A stretch of DNA of 64,000 nucleotides from Patiria pectinifera (GCA_029964075.1 CM057144.1:4549281-4613280); one strand, 5' to 3'. Shown: positions 22,072 to 33,259, counted from the stretch's first letter. Numbers and translations are program-made. The notes: a model not told the origin generated them from the sequence alone.

Positions 22072-22688
22072 GTGTTCCCTAACGTGGCGCACTTCGACGT
22101 TTACCCAACTTTCCTCGTATAGTGTTTCCAAACCTCTTTGTTGACAAACCTCAAATTCATGCAGTGAAATACTGGTACCTTTACCTTATTAATACTTGCT
22201 TTTTAATCTCTGTGAAAAATTTCGGTGTCATGAAATTTAATCGGAAATTCAAAAACGGTGGCGTCCGGAAATTGGGCACAAATTGGTGGAGTGTTCCCTA
22301 ACGTGGCGCACTTGAATAAATCTCGGAAAATCACAAATTAACATTTAATAATTTCTGTAAAGTTGATAAATTCTGATAAATTATTATTATCTCTACTTAC
22401 ATACCCAACCAGAAGTAAATTTGTCAGAAATTTATTTTCTTATTTTTCGGGGCATTTTCAAAGGGTTCACGTTGCACTTCAAAATAAAATCGAAAAATCA
22501 CGCCAAAATAACTTTTTCTTCTAACTTTGTAACGGGTAAATAAACTCGCGATTTATGAACGGGAGTGTTTAGAACTTGATGAAATTTCACTTTCTGTGAA
22601 ATTTCAGTTAAAACTTTTGCTCTAGCTAGATGCTACAGGCGAAAAATCAAAGTGCGCCACGTTAGGGGCCGCGCCACGTTAGGGTACA
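22072..22688. mobile_element. Foldback element with CCCTAACGTGGCGCAC ends
   Basis: GTGTTCCCTAACGTGGCGCA occurs at 22072 and 22291 in direct orientation. AAGTGCGCCACGTTAGGG (22650) and GCGCCACGTTAGGGTAC (22671) are inverted. The ends are thus doubled on each side. The interior has no open frame. Confidence 0.75.
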
Positions 22689-22943
22689 TCAACAATATTG
22701 TAGGGATCAGTGGTGGCAACGTTCGCACAGTTCAAGCGATCAAATTTGCCATCGAAATATAAGAATTGCTTGTTTTCAAACCACTATAATGAGCCTAACG
22801 GCCTTTAATGACTCAAATTGCAGTTCATAATGCTTGAGAACGATCCGTGCACCTAGTAAAATGAGAAATTTAATTTTAAGGGTAAAGCTGTTCTTTTGAA
22901 CAACAAATGTATTATCATTTCTTGGTGAACGCGTCTTTGTCTC

Positions 22944-23047
22944 AATAGACCTGAGACAGCATGACGTCACGCTTTGGAGCTGAGATCCACCAAACTCCCA
23001 TAGGAAATGCAGCAAATTAAGCGTGTGACGTATGTCTTAGTCTATTA
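22944..23047. mobile_element. Family C mini-foldback (AATAGACC ends)
   Basis: The ends AATAGACCTGAGACAGCATG and the inverted ...ATGTCTTAGTCTATT pair; the left arm carries TGACGTCA. It is a short relative of the 41113-41265 element. Confidence 0.72.
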
Positions 23048-23484
23048 CTGCGTGCAGTTAAACTGTACTTTCGACTGCAGTTAAGTTCATTGAACGTTAT
23101 ACCGCATTTTGCAGAATTGATTTTCTTCATTTGAGGATGAACAAGATTGAGGAGCAAAGTACAGCCGTCCTGAGGAAGCTAAACTGGAATGTGTCACTCG
23201 ACCTTTCACGTTGAAAATATCGTATTTGTATGAGTGTTTCCTTTGCGTATCCAAGTTCAACAATATTGACCCATGTCCAGATTTAACCTTTACATGTATT
23301 TTTACAAGCCTAAAAATACACTGCGTTCAAGGGATATACCAAAGTTTATCTCCGGTAAAAACAAGAAGAAGCTATCGCTAGCACCCAACCTGCTTCGTTC
23401 CCCCGCTGATGTTTTCTCCTATTCGGTTCAATCACCCGGTCCCCACTCGGAAATCATGCGCCTCTGAATGCTTGACTTACCCAG

Positions 23485-23652
23485 TCAAAAACACGGAGTT
23501 CTAGGCTTAGGGGAAATCGATGTCCACATGATCTGAAGCACAAGTCGAGCGGGCATGCAAACGGATGGAGAGAAATCAGGCTTGAGGAAATTGAAGAGCT
23601 GCATGAAATCGACATGGTACAACCCGCCAAACCAGCTTTCATAAAGACGTAG
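23485..23652 (+). CDS. Possible terminal exon, unknown protein
   Basis: After an acceptor-like GACTTACCCAG a frame of 55 codons stays open to TAG. It reads SKTRSSRLRGNRCPHDLKHK, then SSGHANGWREIRLEEIEELH and EIDMVQPAKPAFIKT. The acidic RLEEIEELHEID helix and basic head look like coding sequence, but the opposite strand is also open over 84 codons, so the reading strand is uncertain. No upstream partner exon was identified. The function is unknown; it could equally be a non-coding stretch open by chance. Confidence 0.22.
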   Translation, partial: SKTRSSRLRGNRCPHDLKHKSSGHANGWREIRLEEIEELHEIDMVQPAKPAFIKT

Positions 23653-24187
23653 TTGCAAGCTGGGAGTGTCAAGTCGTGGTGAACAGCTAGGCCTCTTTTT
23701 TTTGGTCAGTGGGGAAGTTGCAGTCAACCACAGTAACACAAATTATACATGTTCAGATGTCATTAATCCAAGTCTTTAAAAAACACCCGCTATAGCTACT
23801 TATCGTTTTTTCTTTCAAAAGTAGCAAGAAGGAGTAAGATTGGGCAAGTGCACGAAAGCATGGTTAATTCGAGCACTTCGAGTGTTAAGAGGGCAGTGCA
23901 CTGAACAACGATTTCGTCTTTTAACGTTACCTACTTCCGGCCAAAATGGTTGGGACACTTCCTGAGCCTGCCACGGTCACCCACTCCCCCGCTCCCCGCT
24001 CCCCCGGTCAATGTTGTTCTCTCCAGCTGATGCGCAACGAGAGGCAACATCGAACGGGGGCTGGGGGTAGGGGCTTAGCGAGATTTGGCCAGGATTGTAG
24101 GCCTACACTTAGCAATAGGCTACTTGGGGTCTGAACTTTGCAACGCTCTCCAGCAGATTTGCCGATATTTAAAAACTTATTATATAG

Positions 24188-24490
24188 GCCTACTGAAGGG
24201 CGTAAATCCCGGGGGTGGCTAGCTTGGGGAGGTCTATATGCCTACACGTTTTTGACCGGAGGGAGGGGAAAATTAATGATGGACCATTAAAAATGTCGAT
24301 TCTAAAGGTTATTTTCTAACTTTCCAACAACCCAAATGAATTGTATGAACAGCACTGAAAAACGGAGAACGTACAGCAGAAAAGCTTTCACTGCACCGTC
24401 CGTTGTATTGTAAGCGCGCAGTTTGCAAAAGATGTAAGTCATAAACAGCGCCCCTTAGCTAGTGCCATGTGTTGTCCAGCCCATTCAATA
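24188..24490 (+). repeat. Dispersed repeat F, copy 2
   Basis: Homologous to 18738-19045 (GGGCGTAAAT, TTTTTGACCGGAGG, AGCACTGAAAAACGGAG, CAGCGCCCCTTAGCTAGTG). Confidence 0.65.
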
Positions 24491-24673
24491 GGTTTTTAAC
24501 AATTACAAACTAATTGCCTTCCCCGAATTCTGACCGCGTGACACAAGCGTGGGGTGGGGGTAAGGGGCACGTTCCCCCTCCTCATTTCAGTCACCCCACT
24601 GCAAAATCCATAAAATGTGAGACTCTCGAAAGAGAAAAAAATCAACCTTTGCGTCACTTTATTTTGAAATCCC

Positions 24674-24910
24674 ATGTCTATAACAATAACAACAGAGGCG
24701 AATATAGCACCGATGCAACCACCATCTTCTGGTCTGGCACCCGCCGCCATTTCCGATGGGCAATTTGAGATTGTCAGTGACGTCAAGTCTAAATTATTCA
24801 GTGCGTGCGATCGCGACAGGCCAACAATGTCAGAGAAACTCTCGCAAAAAAGTCGCGTATTTTATTCTCCAGATACTGAACACCGTGTTGTGTTTGACGA
24901 CTATATATGA
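24674..24910 (+). CDS. Small ORF, 78 aa, unknown
   Basis: An ATG with an in-frame stop just upstream opens a 78-codon frame: MSITITTEANIAPMQPPSSG, LAPAAISDGQFEIVSDVKSK and LFSACDRDRPTMSEKLSQKS, ending RVVFDDYI. The composition is protein-like, soluble and without membrane or signal segments. An AATAAA at 24941 lies 30 bp past the stop, suitable for a short transcript. Against it: the ATG context is poor and no family is recognised. The segment also carries GCCGCCATTTC (a YY1-like site, ATGGCGGC on the minus strand) and TGACGTCA, so it may instead be a promoter or first-exon region. Confidence 0.3.
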   Translation: MSITITTEANIAPMQPPSSGLAPAAISDGQFEIVSDVKSKLFSACDRDRPTMSEKLSQKSRVFYSPDTEHRVVFDDYI

Positions 24911-24940
24911 AACTGAAGAATATGATCTGAAGGGTTCATG

Positions 24941-24946
24941 AATAAA
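24941..24946 (+). terminator. Possible polyadenylation signal
   Basis: AATAAA 30 bp after the small 78-codon frame. Confidence 0.25.
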
Positions 24947-24949
24947 CGA

Positions 24950-26640
24950 TGTCTTGTCCTCCTGCAGCATTACTCTACACGATTGTTGGTGACAATCTGA
25001 CACAAAAAGTATTACTTTAGGCATCTTTATTTGAGGTTGCACATTTTTTTGTGTTAAGTTTATTGTGAAATTTTCAGGTTATTTTTCGAGAGGTGACTTC
25101 CCAAATGTCTAGTTTTAAGTTCCTGTTTTGTTTATAATTTTATAATGATTTCAAAAAGCCTTCATTTAATATCGCTTTTTAAAAATAAAAAGTTTCGCCT
25201 ATTTTTGGAGCACATGCCGACTAATATTTGAAACAGCTATTAAAGCTTAGATCATCAACTTCAAAGATGTACCTGTTACAGTATAATAGAACAATTAATT
25301 GCAGAGTAACTATAATCTTCATAGAGATTTGCCTCTTCGTGAAAACTTAAAATCCCACACGCGTTGTTTTGCCCTAGCAAATTCAATTTGTCTTAGCCAT
25401 GTATAGTGTGTATGAAAAAGAATGCAAAAAAAAAATACAACGGAATGTCACTCGTAGAATATGTAACCAACATAGATAGGTATGGTTTGAAAGATACGCC
25501 TTTCCACTAAGTTAAAATGAGACATCAAATGTCCAATTCTGATAATTTTTGACAGAGTTATATACGAGTAATTTTCCAAAGGTCAAATTGACCATCCATG
25601 GGACGAAGTTTCAATTTTAGGCAAAGGGACCAAAAGTAGACTAATAGCATCTGTGTGGATAATTGCCTTGCCTAAAATTATTTTACTGTTTGTAAATAAA
25701 AGAAAGGTCTACCTCCCAAAGAATGCTTTTCCCTCTTAAATACCGTCGTTATGGTGACCTGCAGATTTTAGATATCTCATCAATGCATGCAGTTGGAAAA
25801 TACATGCACTTACAAGAAATCAATTTAACTGGAATTATGTTGAACAATCTTGGCGCCGAGGTGCGAAGTTATTATTAGACGTTTGTGTATCCTCTCCATT
25901 TACACATTTTCAATTTCGGAATCAAAATTGCCGCAAATGGCCTTGACTTCTTATTGACGATCAAGGTGTTGTAATGAAACGACCCCAGATCTTTATTTGA
26001 GAAGAGGTTCGGGAGACCTATGAATGTCAGACCCTCGCGCGATATGTCAGTGATTTTCCATGAGATCAAGGAAACTACTTTCCCGTTTTAAAATTGAAAA
26101 ATTAGATTTTAAATTACTCGATTTTAAATTAGCTTAGACCAGTAGGTATATAGCTTCAGCGAAATGGCTGAGTGTAACGTTGTCAGTGGATCTCAGGGTA
26201 GAACTCAGGTTTTTTTTTATCTCAGGGATACACTTCTGTTGATAAGATCATTTTATTAAACATACAGCAACATTTTTCAAGATTGCTCCTCCTTGAGATA
26301 AAATTTAACGAAACTTACAACAGACAAAGACTAGATACAATCCAGAAAACTATTGACAACACACTGAGCAGTGTTCCCCTTTTGAAGTAACCTTTTGAAG
26401 AAAGAAAAAGCCATTTACAAGATACAAATGTTTCTCACAAGGGAAACACGTACATGTACAGGGTTCCTCATGGGGTAGAAAACACAATAAAACAATAGAC
26501 CCCATAACAATAAGGAAGTCTTTAGAAATCAATCTGTACCATAAGGGAAAAGTTATGGAGTTTGAGATTTCAAGAGGAAGAAAGTGAAACAAAAGAAAGA
26601 AAACAAAGGTCTAAGTTCGTGGTTCGGGGCATCAGTTGCG
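24950..26640. other. AT-rich intergenic stretch
   Basis: No gene, tRNA or clear repeat was recognised. Open frames are short and look random. Confidence 0.6.
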
Positions 26641-26689
26641 TAGCACGGTCATTTTTATTGGGGAGGGGGAAATTTCTTGAAAAGGGCAC

Positions 26690-27240
26690 TTGCACATCCG
26701 TGGTGAAATGAGACACTTTTTTTTTCTCCGGACACTTGGCCTCCGTGAGGGAGGGGGGGGGGGAAGGGGGGCTGGTACCATTTGTCGATGGGGTCGCTGT
26801 TCAAAACCGACGACTATGCATACTAACGGACAATATATAGGCTTATCCGGTTCGTTAGTGTGACGTCACCTCCAGCACTTTCAGCAAGATTGGAACCGGA
26901 AGTTAACGCAGCTCGAGCGTTTGTAGCCAATGGGCGCTAGTAATCAATGGTGGACGCGCGTGAATGACGTTTTTACTAACGAACCGGATGTGCTTTTTCG
27001 GGGCGATACATGCGTGAAGTAAAAAAACAACAACACCAGGAACGGTCAATGACACAAACAAGGGCACCACTTCTTTTTAAAAAGGGCACTTGTTCAGAAA
27101 AAAGGGGCACTTCTTAACAAAAAAGGGCACTATTAACAAATTATGCAATGGTGAAAAAAGGGCATTTGAATGGAAAAGGGCAGTCTTTACAAAATATTGG
27201 TTGGTAAATACCCCCTTACCCCCCCCCCCCCCCCCCCCCT
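26690..27240. repeat. AAAAGGGCACTT-rich dispersed repeat with G and C runs
   Basis: AAAAGGGCACT recurs at about 26680, 27080, 27100 and 27120, with G and C homopolymers at 26751 and 27211-27239. It is interrupted by the small MITE at 26845-26993. Probably an old LINE or SINE end. Confidence 0.55.
26845..26993. mobile_element. Small MITE with CATCCGGTTCGTTAGT ends
   Basis: TATCCGGTTCGTTAGTGTGA on the left and the inverted ACTAACGAACCGGATG on the right, each followed inward by a TGACGTCA-like site. About 149 bp, non-coding. Confidence 0.78.
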
Positions 27241-27402
27241 GCCTACGCCTATGGGCATGTTAAGCTGACTCGGCAGCCGTCTCACGACACTTTTTCTTCT
27301 TTTGTACGGCACTGGGCCTTTGTGTAGCATTGGTGGACAGTGGAAGAATGCCTGGTTGACTTTCAGTACATAAGAAAAATACGCACAAGGTTAGCAAATA
27401 TT

Positions 27403-27634
27403 GAGAAAGAAAGAGTCACGAAAGACATTGTCTTGGAATGTAATGAAATGGGGGCACGTGGGCGTTGTGGTCTTGCATAGTCTAATTAGCACAGCTTTTG
27501 CTTACCTTTCAGTTTGCTAACCTTGAAAAGGAGATCCGTTTCATCTTCCCATTTTCAGCAAGAGCACAACACCCACGTTGCTGCCCCCATTTAATTACAT
27601 TCCAAGAGAATGTCTTTTGTGACTCTTTTCTATT
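27403..27634. repeat. Foldback with arms of about 70 bp
   Basis: GAGTCACGAAAGACATTG and TCTTGGAATGTAATGAAATG in the left arm (27403-27470) pair with the right arm 27561-27634 (CATTTAATTACATTCCAAGA, GAATGTCTTTTGTGACTC). A second, nested pair is CAAGGTTAGCAAA (27387) and TTTGCTAACCTTG (27512). Confidence 0.8.
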
Positions 27635-27639
27635 TCAAA

Positions 27640-29560
27640 TGCCAGGTCTGCGACGCAATTGAATTACCGATAGGATTCTCTCCTTTCCCTTTTAACATTA
27701 CTTCACATTTCATTAATGCAAGTGCTTTGATCCGAACTTCTAAAGGATCCTTTTTAAAGAAGTAAAGTGTGCGGTGCACTATGCAGTCTTTTTATCCGAT
27801 TTTCCTTGTATTAGTTGTAAAAACATGTGACGCAATTTCAATGTTACTAGCCTTCTGATCTGGAAAGAGAGTTTGGATATTTGAAGGGTAATTGTATCGT
27901 GGTACTAAATGTCTTGTTAAATTTAACGACGAAGAATGTATTTTTTTTCAATAATTGACATTTATAACCACAGTTAGAGTTGACCTTTTCATGACTTCGG
28001 TGTTTCCAATAGTCCTTTATCATGCTGCCGCCATTTCAGTCATGTTCCCTGTATCCAATAACAGTACTGAATGATAACGTTTTTGTGTGTGCAGGAACCA
28101 GACTATTTGTCCTTCCAGCCTCACTTTGGCCCCTTTTAATTTGAATGGGAAAAAAATCAAGATGGCCTCAACATGATAATGGTCTATTGTTCAAACCGAT
28201 GAAAAATATGTGTTCATCCACAAAGGTCCACTATTATGTCACCAAACGTTTGTGGACATCAAACATTGAGTCATGTAGATAATTTCACATTATTCCGTCT
28301 CCTTAGGTGGTGGAAAATAACCCAATAATTAACCAAGTATATTACCACGAATATTTTGACATGTGTGACCCAACCCAACAAAATGAGTCACATGTCGCCA
28401 GAACTAGTTTTGAGTAATGAGCCTTTTTAACGGAATCTTACACAATGAAAATCTCTGCGAACAGACAACTTTTCACCCCACATAACACCTGCACGAATTA
28501 AGATGTCGAACTGAGTGATAAATAAAATGAAGGGTAAGTTATGTGCTTCATACTGCATGTGAAAACGTTTAATTTAAAAAAATGACTTTAAGACTCATTT
28601 CATGGGATCATCCGGTCACATTATGCATGTAATCTTTTATGAATCTGTAAATGAACATACAGTGACGAGAATTCCTCGCTGTAGATGGATACAGACCTTT
28701 TCCACGGCAGCCATGTTGGAGGTGCAGTGGTTCAACAAGGAAACGCAAGAGCAGACCTTTCGTGCAATCATTGTTTTCGAATTAAGACAATTATCCAACG
28801 TGCACGTGCCGCTTCATGCAAAGGGCTTTTATAAAAACACGCAACAGCAGTTTAAATTTTGCTCCAATTGAACACACCGACTTTATTGACGTCATAACAG
28901 CCGCTTATTCCCTGCACTTAGCTTGGTGGGCGACCTTGACAGCCCCACGTGTCGCACTCAATTAGTGACGTTTTCTACTCCTTTTCAAAAGAAAGAATGA
29001 AATGAAATGAATCCTGAACTTCATTAAGAATTAAACCATTCTATAGGTTCCGAGAACATTGACAGAGCAGGTGTATTCTCACGGCCCGTCGCCTCGCCAA
29101 GCTCACGATGCATAATGCCGTCATGTCGAGATGCCGTACATCATTTCCCAGTATACTTCCGCTGTTTCCTTTCACAGACTCAAGTGCAGATGAGAGATTT
29201 CTTAAAAGGGGCCTTGAGATTGTATTTTAAAGGTAGATAGTCAGATTAAAGCCACAGATTTGATAACTTTGGTCTGGGAGGTTAAAAACGTGAGAAAGTT
29301 AAAGAAACATTAAGCCCCCAAAAGGCTAGGCCGACGTATAGTTTCTTTACTCAGAGTTCCCACAATGGTTCACGTTTAAAGGTAGAGCAATACAAAGCTT
29401 CAACTATGAGTATTTGGGGCAGATTTGCAGATTTGTTTTCTAATAATGCCCTTGATACCATTTACACGTTAATGAGAAAACTACGACAGCGCTTTTGTAT
29501 GTTTTGAAGTGAAAGGTATTGGTGAGGAACGTCCCGAACTCCCGATAGGTGTGAACTGCT
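27640..29560. other. Intergenic stretch with no recognised gene
   Basis: Mixed composition and mostly unique-looking. An 89-codon frame at 28602-28871 (+) shows no recognisable domain and is not annotated as a gene. A TGACGTCA lies at 28888-28895, in a more GC-balanced segment (28880-29170) that could be regulatory. Confidence 0.5.
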
Positions 29561-29935
29561 TCGTGACGGATTGTCTGAGCAATGGCTAGCACATGGAAGT
29601 GATAGTGACGTTAAAACTGTTACCCTGTGGAGACCCGGGTATATCATGGAACATAGAATATAAAGGTCTCCACAAGGCAAATCTAAAGGTGTGAAGGCCT
29701 CCACAAGAATTTCAATAGATATACGGGTTTTACTCACAGGAATTTCCAAGGTGAACTCATACGTCGCATATTAAAGTATTTATGTAAGGGACATTTGGTC
29801 CAAATTTCGACCCAGGAAAGTAATTGATTCTGGTTCAAATAGGAGCGTTTTGAAAAATAGCTTTGTTTGTACACGAGAACAAAGCGATGTTTCCACAAGG
29901 TTAAACCATATTGCTATGACGTCACACTATTGTTA
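29560..29935 (-). repeat. Dispersed repeat G, copy 1
   Basis: Reverse relative of 56155-56500: shared CCTTGGAAATTCCT, TATATCTAT, GCCTTGTGGAGAC and CTTTGTTCTCGTGTA in the same order. The TTGTGGAGAC motif repeats about every 40 bp. Confidence 0.75.
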
Positions 29936-29936
29936 A

Positions 29937-30553
29937 AAGTGTGGATTCGGATCTACGAATCTCTTACACTGGTCACAAAGTGTGGATTCGGAACGACGAA
30001 TCTTTAGTAAAGTGTGGATTCGGAATTACGAATCCACACTTTGAACAGGTCGGATTATTGTTCTCCATAATGAGCATGAATAGGACCGTCTGCGTGAAAA
30101 TTTGCTTTCCGAAAATTACTAATGCATCTTCACCGTCAGATTCTCCGCCGTCACTGCAAAATCTACTTTGAGTCAGAAAGAAATCTGAACTATCCATTTT
30201 GACGTAAGGAGCCTATACACACAAAATGACTTGGTTGTACGGGTGTGGCGATACACACATGCTTCCGCGCTTGTGTACAGAGTCTGTGGAGAGTCATTTC
30301 AAGTATTTCCTAACAAAATCGGAAACATTTCTCAGTCCCAGATTTATGTCTTATCATCATTTTTGCAACGAATAACCTTCATTGAGATGATATATGAAGA
30401 AAAAAGTGGCGTCAGGTTGCAACATTCTTTTCAATACTTCTGTTGACGCAGCGGTTTAAGTCGAAGAACACACTCGCAAGTGTGGATTCTTAATTTACAA
30501 ATTCACTCGGCGCTTCGCGCCTCGTGAATTCTTAAATTACGAATCCACACTTT
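29937..30553. mobile_element. Foldback element with AAGTGTGGATTCG subrepeats
   Basis: AAGTGTGGATTCGG occurs at 29937, 29981 and 30012, and the inverted CGAATCCACACTT at 30031 and 30541. The right end (30479-30553) is a 75-bp hairpin with a stem of about 33 bp around GGCGCTTCGCGCC. The body contains a 74-codon minus-strand frame. Confidence 0.72.
29973..30197 (-). CDS. ORF inside the foldback element, 74 aa
   Basis: Reads MDSSDFFLTQSRFCSDGGES, then DGEDALVIFGKQIFTQTVLF, and continues into the subrepeat (NPHFTKDSSFRIHTL). The acidic Ser/Asp-rich start resembles the N-terminus of some transposon-encoded proteins. The frame runs into the element's terminal repeats, so the last third is repeat-derived. 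No transposase motif is visible; it may be the remnant of a longer element-encoded gene or open by chance. Confidence 0.2.
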   Translation of the reverse strand: MDSSDFFLTQSRFCSDGGESDGEDALVIFGKQIFTQTVLFMLIMENNNPTCSKCGFVIPNPHFTKDSSFRIHTL

Positions 30554-30559
30554 CTCGTG

Positions 30560-31095
30560 TATTCTCCTTAACATACAAACTTACTTCGGGATCAGTGTGT
30601 GGGGATTGGCTATAGAGAATTCAAGCATTACAAGGCTGAAGTTAACAGAGAGATAAGTCATCAAATGAATTAAAGACCTTACTAATGAATCGAGCAGATT
30701 TGAAACTTAACTACGACCTGCTCATATTCTCTAATTGTCAACGAGTGAAACTGATGACAAGACGATTTAGAGTGGGAAAAAAACCACTTTAATTTTAGAT
30801 TGAAATACTTTGAAAAGGACTCACTTCAGTCGAAGCGCGAGTACCAAAAAAAAGAAAATCGATCTGATGATTGAATTATTTTCTCTCTAAATCCTCTTGT
30901 CCCTTTGTTTTAGATGGATGGAGTGAAAATTCACTCGAATAAAGTAGATTGTCACTCTGTGGAGAGTGAAATATTGACTGTGTTTTAAATTAGAACTTTT
31001 CGCTATCTTATGCATGCTATAGCGGATAAGATTGTTGCCTCTGTACAAGGAATATGACACGTGTCCAGCGGCACATTTTGTTCTTTCCTGCAATT
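30560..31095. other. AT-rich stretch, nothing recognised
   Basis: No gene, repeat or RNA could be supported. Confidence 0.5.
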
Positions 31096-31098
31096 ATG

Positions 31099-31850
31099 AT
31101 AGTGGGGCAGACAAGGGAAAGATTTGGGGGAACTGTGCCTTTGATGATACAAGCATGGCATTTGACACATAGTCAGAGTATGTCTTAAAGGGAATATACA
31201 AAACATTTGCAAACATCAAAAACCAAAACTACCAAATTATCACGAAATACTCTAATGTACTGTTAGTGAATGACAGTCTAAAGCATCCTGTAAAATCATG
31301 GCACCTGGTGTGCTGGCATTTTCAAGAAAAGTGGTATGTTTGTATCAGTTTCCAACGCTGGTCGGCCGACCAGCGTTGGAAAAAACTGGCTCTTTTCAAA
31401 TACTCAGTGCTCCCAATTTGTCATATTTAGTTAGTCCGTATTTTATTTACAATTGATTACGCACCTATGGACGGGTATAAGCCAGCTAGACAGATTCCCT
31501 GACCTTACAATTCCTCAACGTTTATAAATTGCTCTGTATAATCTGAGTGGGGTCAGGGAACCAGACTACAAGAACGTGATTGTTTTTCTTGTTTTGTTTT
31601 CAGTGTCTTCGTACCCAATACTTCAAACAAGTCAGTGTTACAATATTTGCTATAAAATACTTACCCCCCAAATTCACCATTTCTGAAAATAACAGCAAAA
31701 GCAAATGTTGTATATTCTCTTTAAGAAAGACACCTAACTATAGGGCCATCGCAGATTTGTCCTTTGAAAAATTTCAAAAAATGCCTGCCATTGCTTGTCA
31801 TTCTACCTATATTGTTTCAAAGGACAAATCTGCAATGGCCCTATAGGGCC
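31099..31850. mobile_element. MITE family H (T2/Kolobok-like), interrupted and truncated copy
   Basis: AGTGGGGCAGACAAGGGAAA and GCCTTTGATGATACAAGCAT form its left arm; internal GGACAAATCTGCAATGGCCC follows after the family A insertion. Homologous to 46391-46732. The right terminus is missing. Confidence 0.78.
31189..31720 (+). mobile_element. MITE family A (T2/Kolobok-like), intact 532-bp copy
   Basis: Bounded by TTAA at 31185-31188 and 31721-31724, with ends AGGGAATATAC and GTATATTCTCT. TTAAAGGRR is the known terminal signature of T2 MITEs in the Kolobok superfamily. The centre holds a perfect 28-bp palindrome, CCAACGCTGGTCGG followed by its complement. It is inserted in a family H element. 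No coding capacity. Confidence 0.9.
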
Positions 31851-31859
31851 AAAGAAAAA

Positions 31860-32570
31860 AAATGTACTAAATTGACGAAGAAACAAAGACACCAAAGAGA
31901 CATTGACCTCAGCAGAAACGAACATTCTGACAATTTGCCTGCTCGAGATACTGTATAACACTTCATGACACTTCTTATTGGCTCATGAATATGGAACGAC
32001 GTATATGTCGGGATCATTCGTTGAAGTCGATAGGGCTGCAGAACACCTCAGAAAAAGAAGAAAAAAACCAGAGGTATAACTGATACAGAACTTAAAGGAG
32101 ATAAATACAAAGAGTATATACACATTCTTTAGAGGGGTCCTGTTGGCCTAATGAAGACTCCATACTGTGGCAAGGAAAATGTCTGCTTGGCAGCAGTGAC
32201 TTCTGTGAGACCACTTGGTTGCCGTGGCAACCCTTTTATTTAAAATTGATGAATTAGTGAATTGTTAATGGATCCGGCGTCCACGGCGAAGTTGTACAAA
32301 TCTCACTAGACAGCTCTATTTGATGAGACTCCTTGACCGCACTCCGAATACAGTGGCTACACCTGTGCCCTCCGATGTGTATCGCCGGCGGCTGAGCGGG
32401 ATTTAATTTGTCTGCTCTCATATCCGCGCTCTACCTGCCACGCTGTCTCGGCTATGATCCTAATGAACTTGACTCAGCTGGTCAGCTAGGCCACTGGCAA
32501 GGCAGGGGCTCACGAATACAGACATGTCCATTTTTGTCATGAACCCCGGGAACGCCAGTTGTTATTTATT
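31860..32570. other. Unique stretch; possible regulatory block at 32265-32520
   Basis: The segment 32265-32520 is GC-balanced, unlike its surroundings, and contains TGACTCAGCTGGTCAGCT (an AP-1/Maf-like TGACTCAGC joined to an E-box CAGCTG). No frame is open across it, so it is a conserved non-coding candidate only. Confidence 0.35.
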
Positions 32571-32571
32571 T

Positions 32572-32765
32572 CGGGTAACAAAGCCGAGGAGTCTTCATCA
32601 AAAGCGCCCTGGGCACTGTAGCTCGCAAGCCTGAAGAAAAAAATAGAGAGGAGACAATGAAGACACAACAGTTTTGAACGTGAGAAGAAAACTCTAGAAA
32701 AATATTCTGGGGAAATTCACGGAATCATCAGGTACGTAGCGTCAGTATCACACCCGCAGGACGGG
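32572..32765 (+). repeat. Dispersed repeat with tRNA-like tail, copy 2
   Basis: Relative of 15580-15785: GCGCCCTGGGCACTGTAGCT, CGCAAGCCTGAAGAAA, AATATTCTGGGGAAATTCAC, GGAATCATCAGG. Confidence 0.6.
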
Positions 32766-32965
32766 GCATTGGGGCCCTGTGTAGCGGTTCGATATTTTTT
32801 TCAAGAAACTTAGGTTTCGGACATCTTTTTTCCCTTCAATTAAAATAATCCTCGAGATAAATTTGGAGAAAAAAACAGATAGATTTGGAGAAGAAAAACA
32901 GTAGATGAAAAATTGACATGATTCGAACCAAGATCTTTCGATAACCAAGGTCCCACTCTCCACTA

Positions 32966-33254
32966 CACTCTAAAAAAGCATTAGTCAGATTTGACTATAG
33001 AAACCAATCAAATTTGACTAGCCATTCAGGGTCAGCTGGGTGCAACTGAAAATCAGTCAATCTGACTAGATTTTTCCAGTCAGTATCATTGACTTTGGAA
33101 AAATAGTTATGCAAACAACTGAAATTGGAGTCGAACCCAACTACTTTTCTAGTCATAGTATGAAACTTTGCATGTTTAACTAAATTCCTAGTCAATTTCC
33201 AATAACTGGGAAAACCAGTCAATTTTTTTTGACTAAGTTGTTTTTAGAGTGTAG
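32966..33254. mobile_element. Element with TACACTCTAAAAA ends and internal GACTA repeats
   Basis: TACACTCTAAAAA on the left, TTTTTAGAGTGTA on the right. The interior is made of degenerate AGTCAGATTTGACTA-like units in both orientations. The same end type borders the GACCCGG minisatellite elements at about 44270, 51510 and 61840. Confidence 0.82.
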
Positions 33255-33259
33255 GCTAT

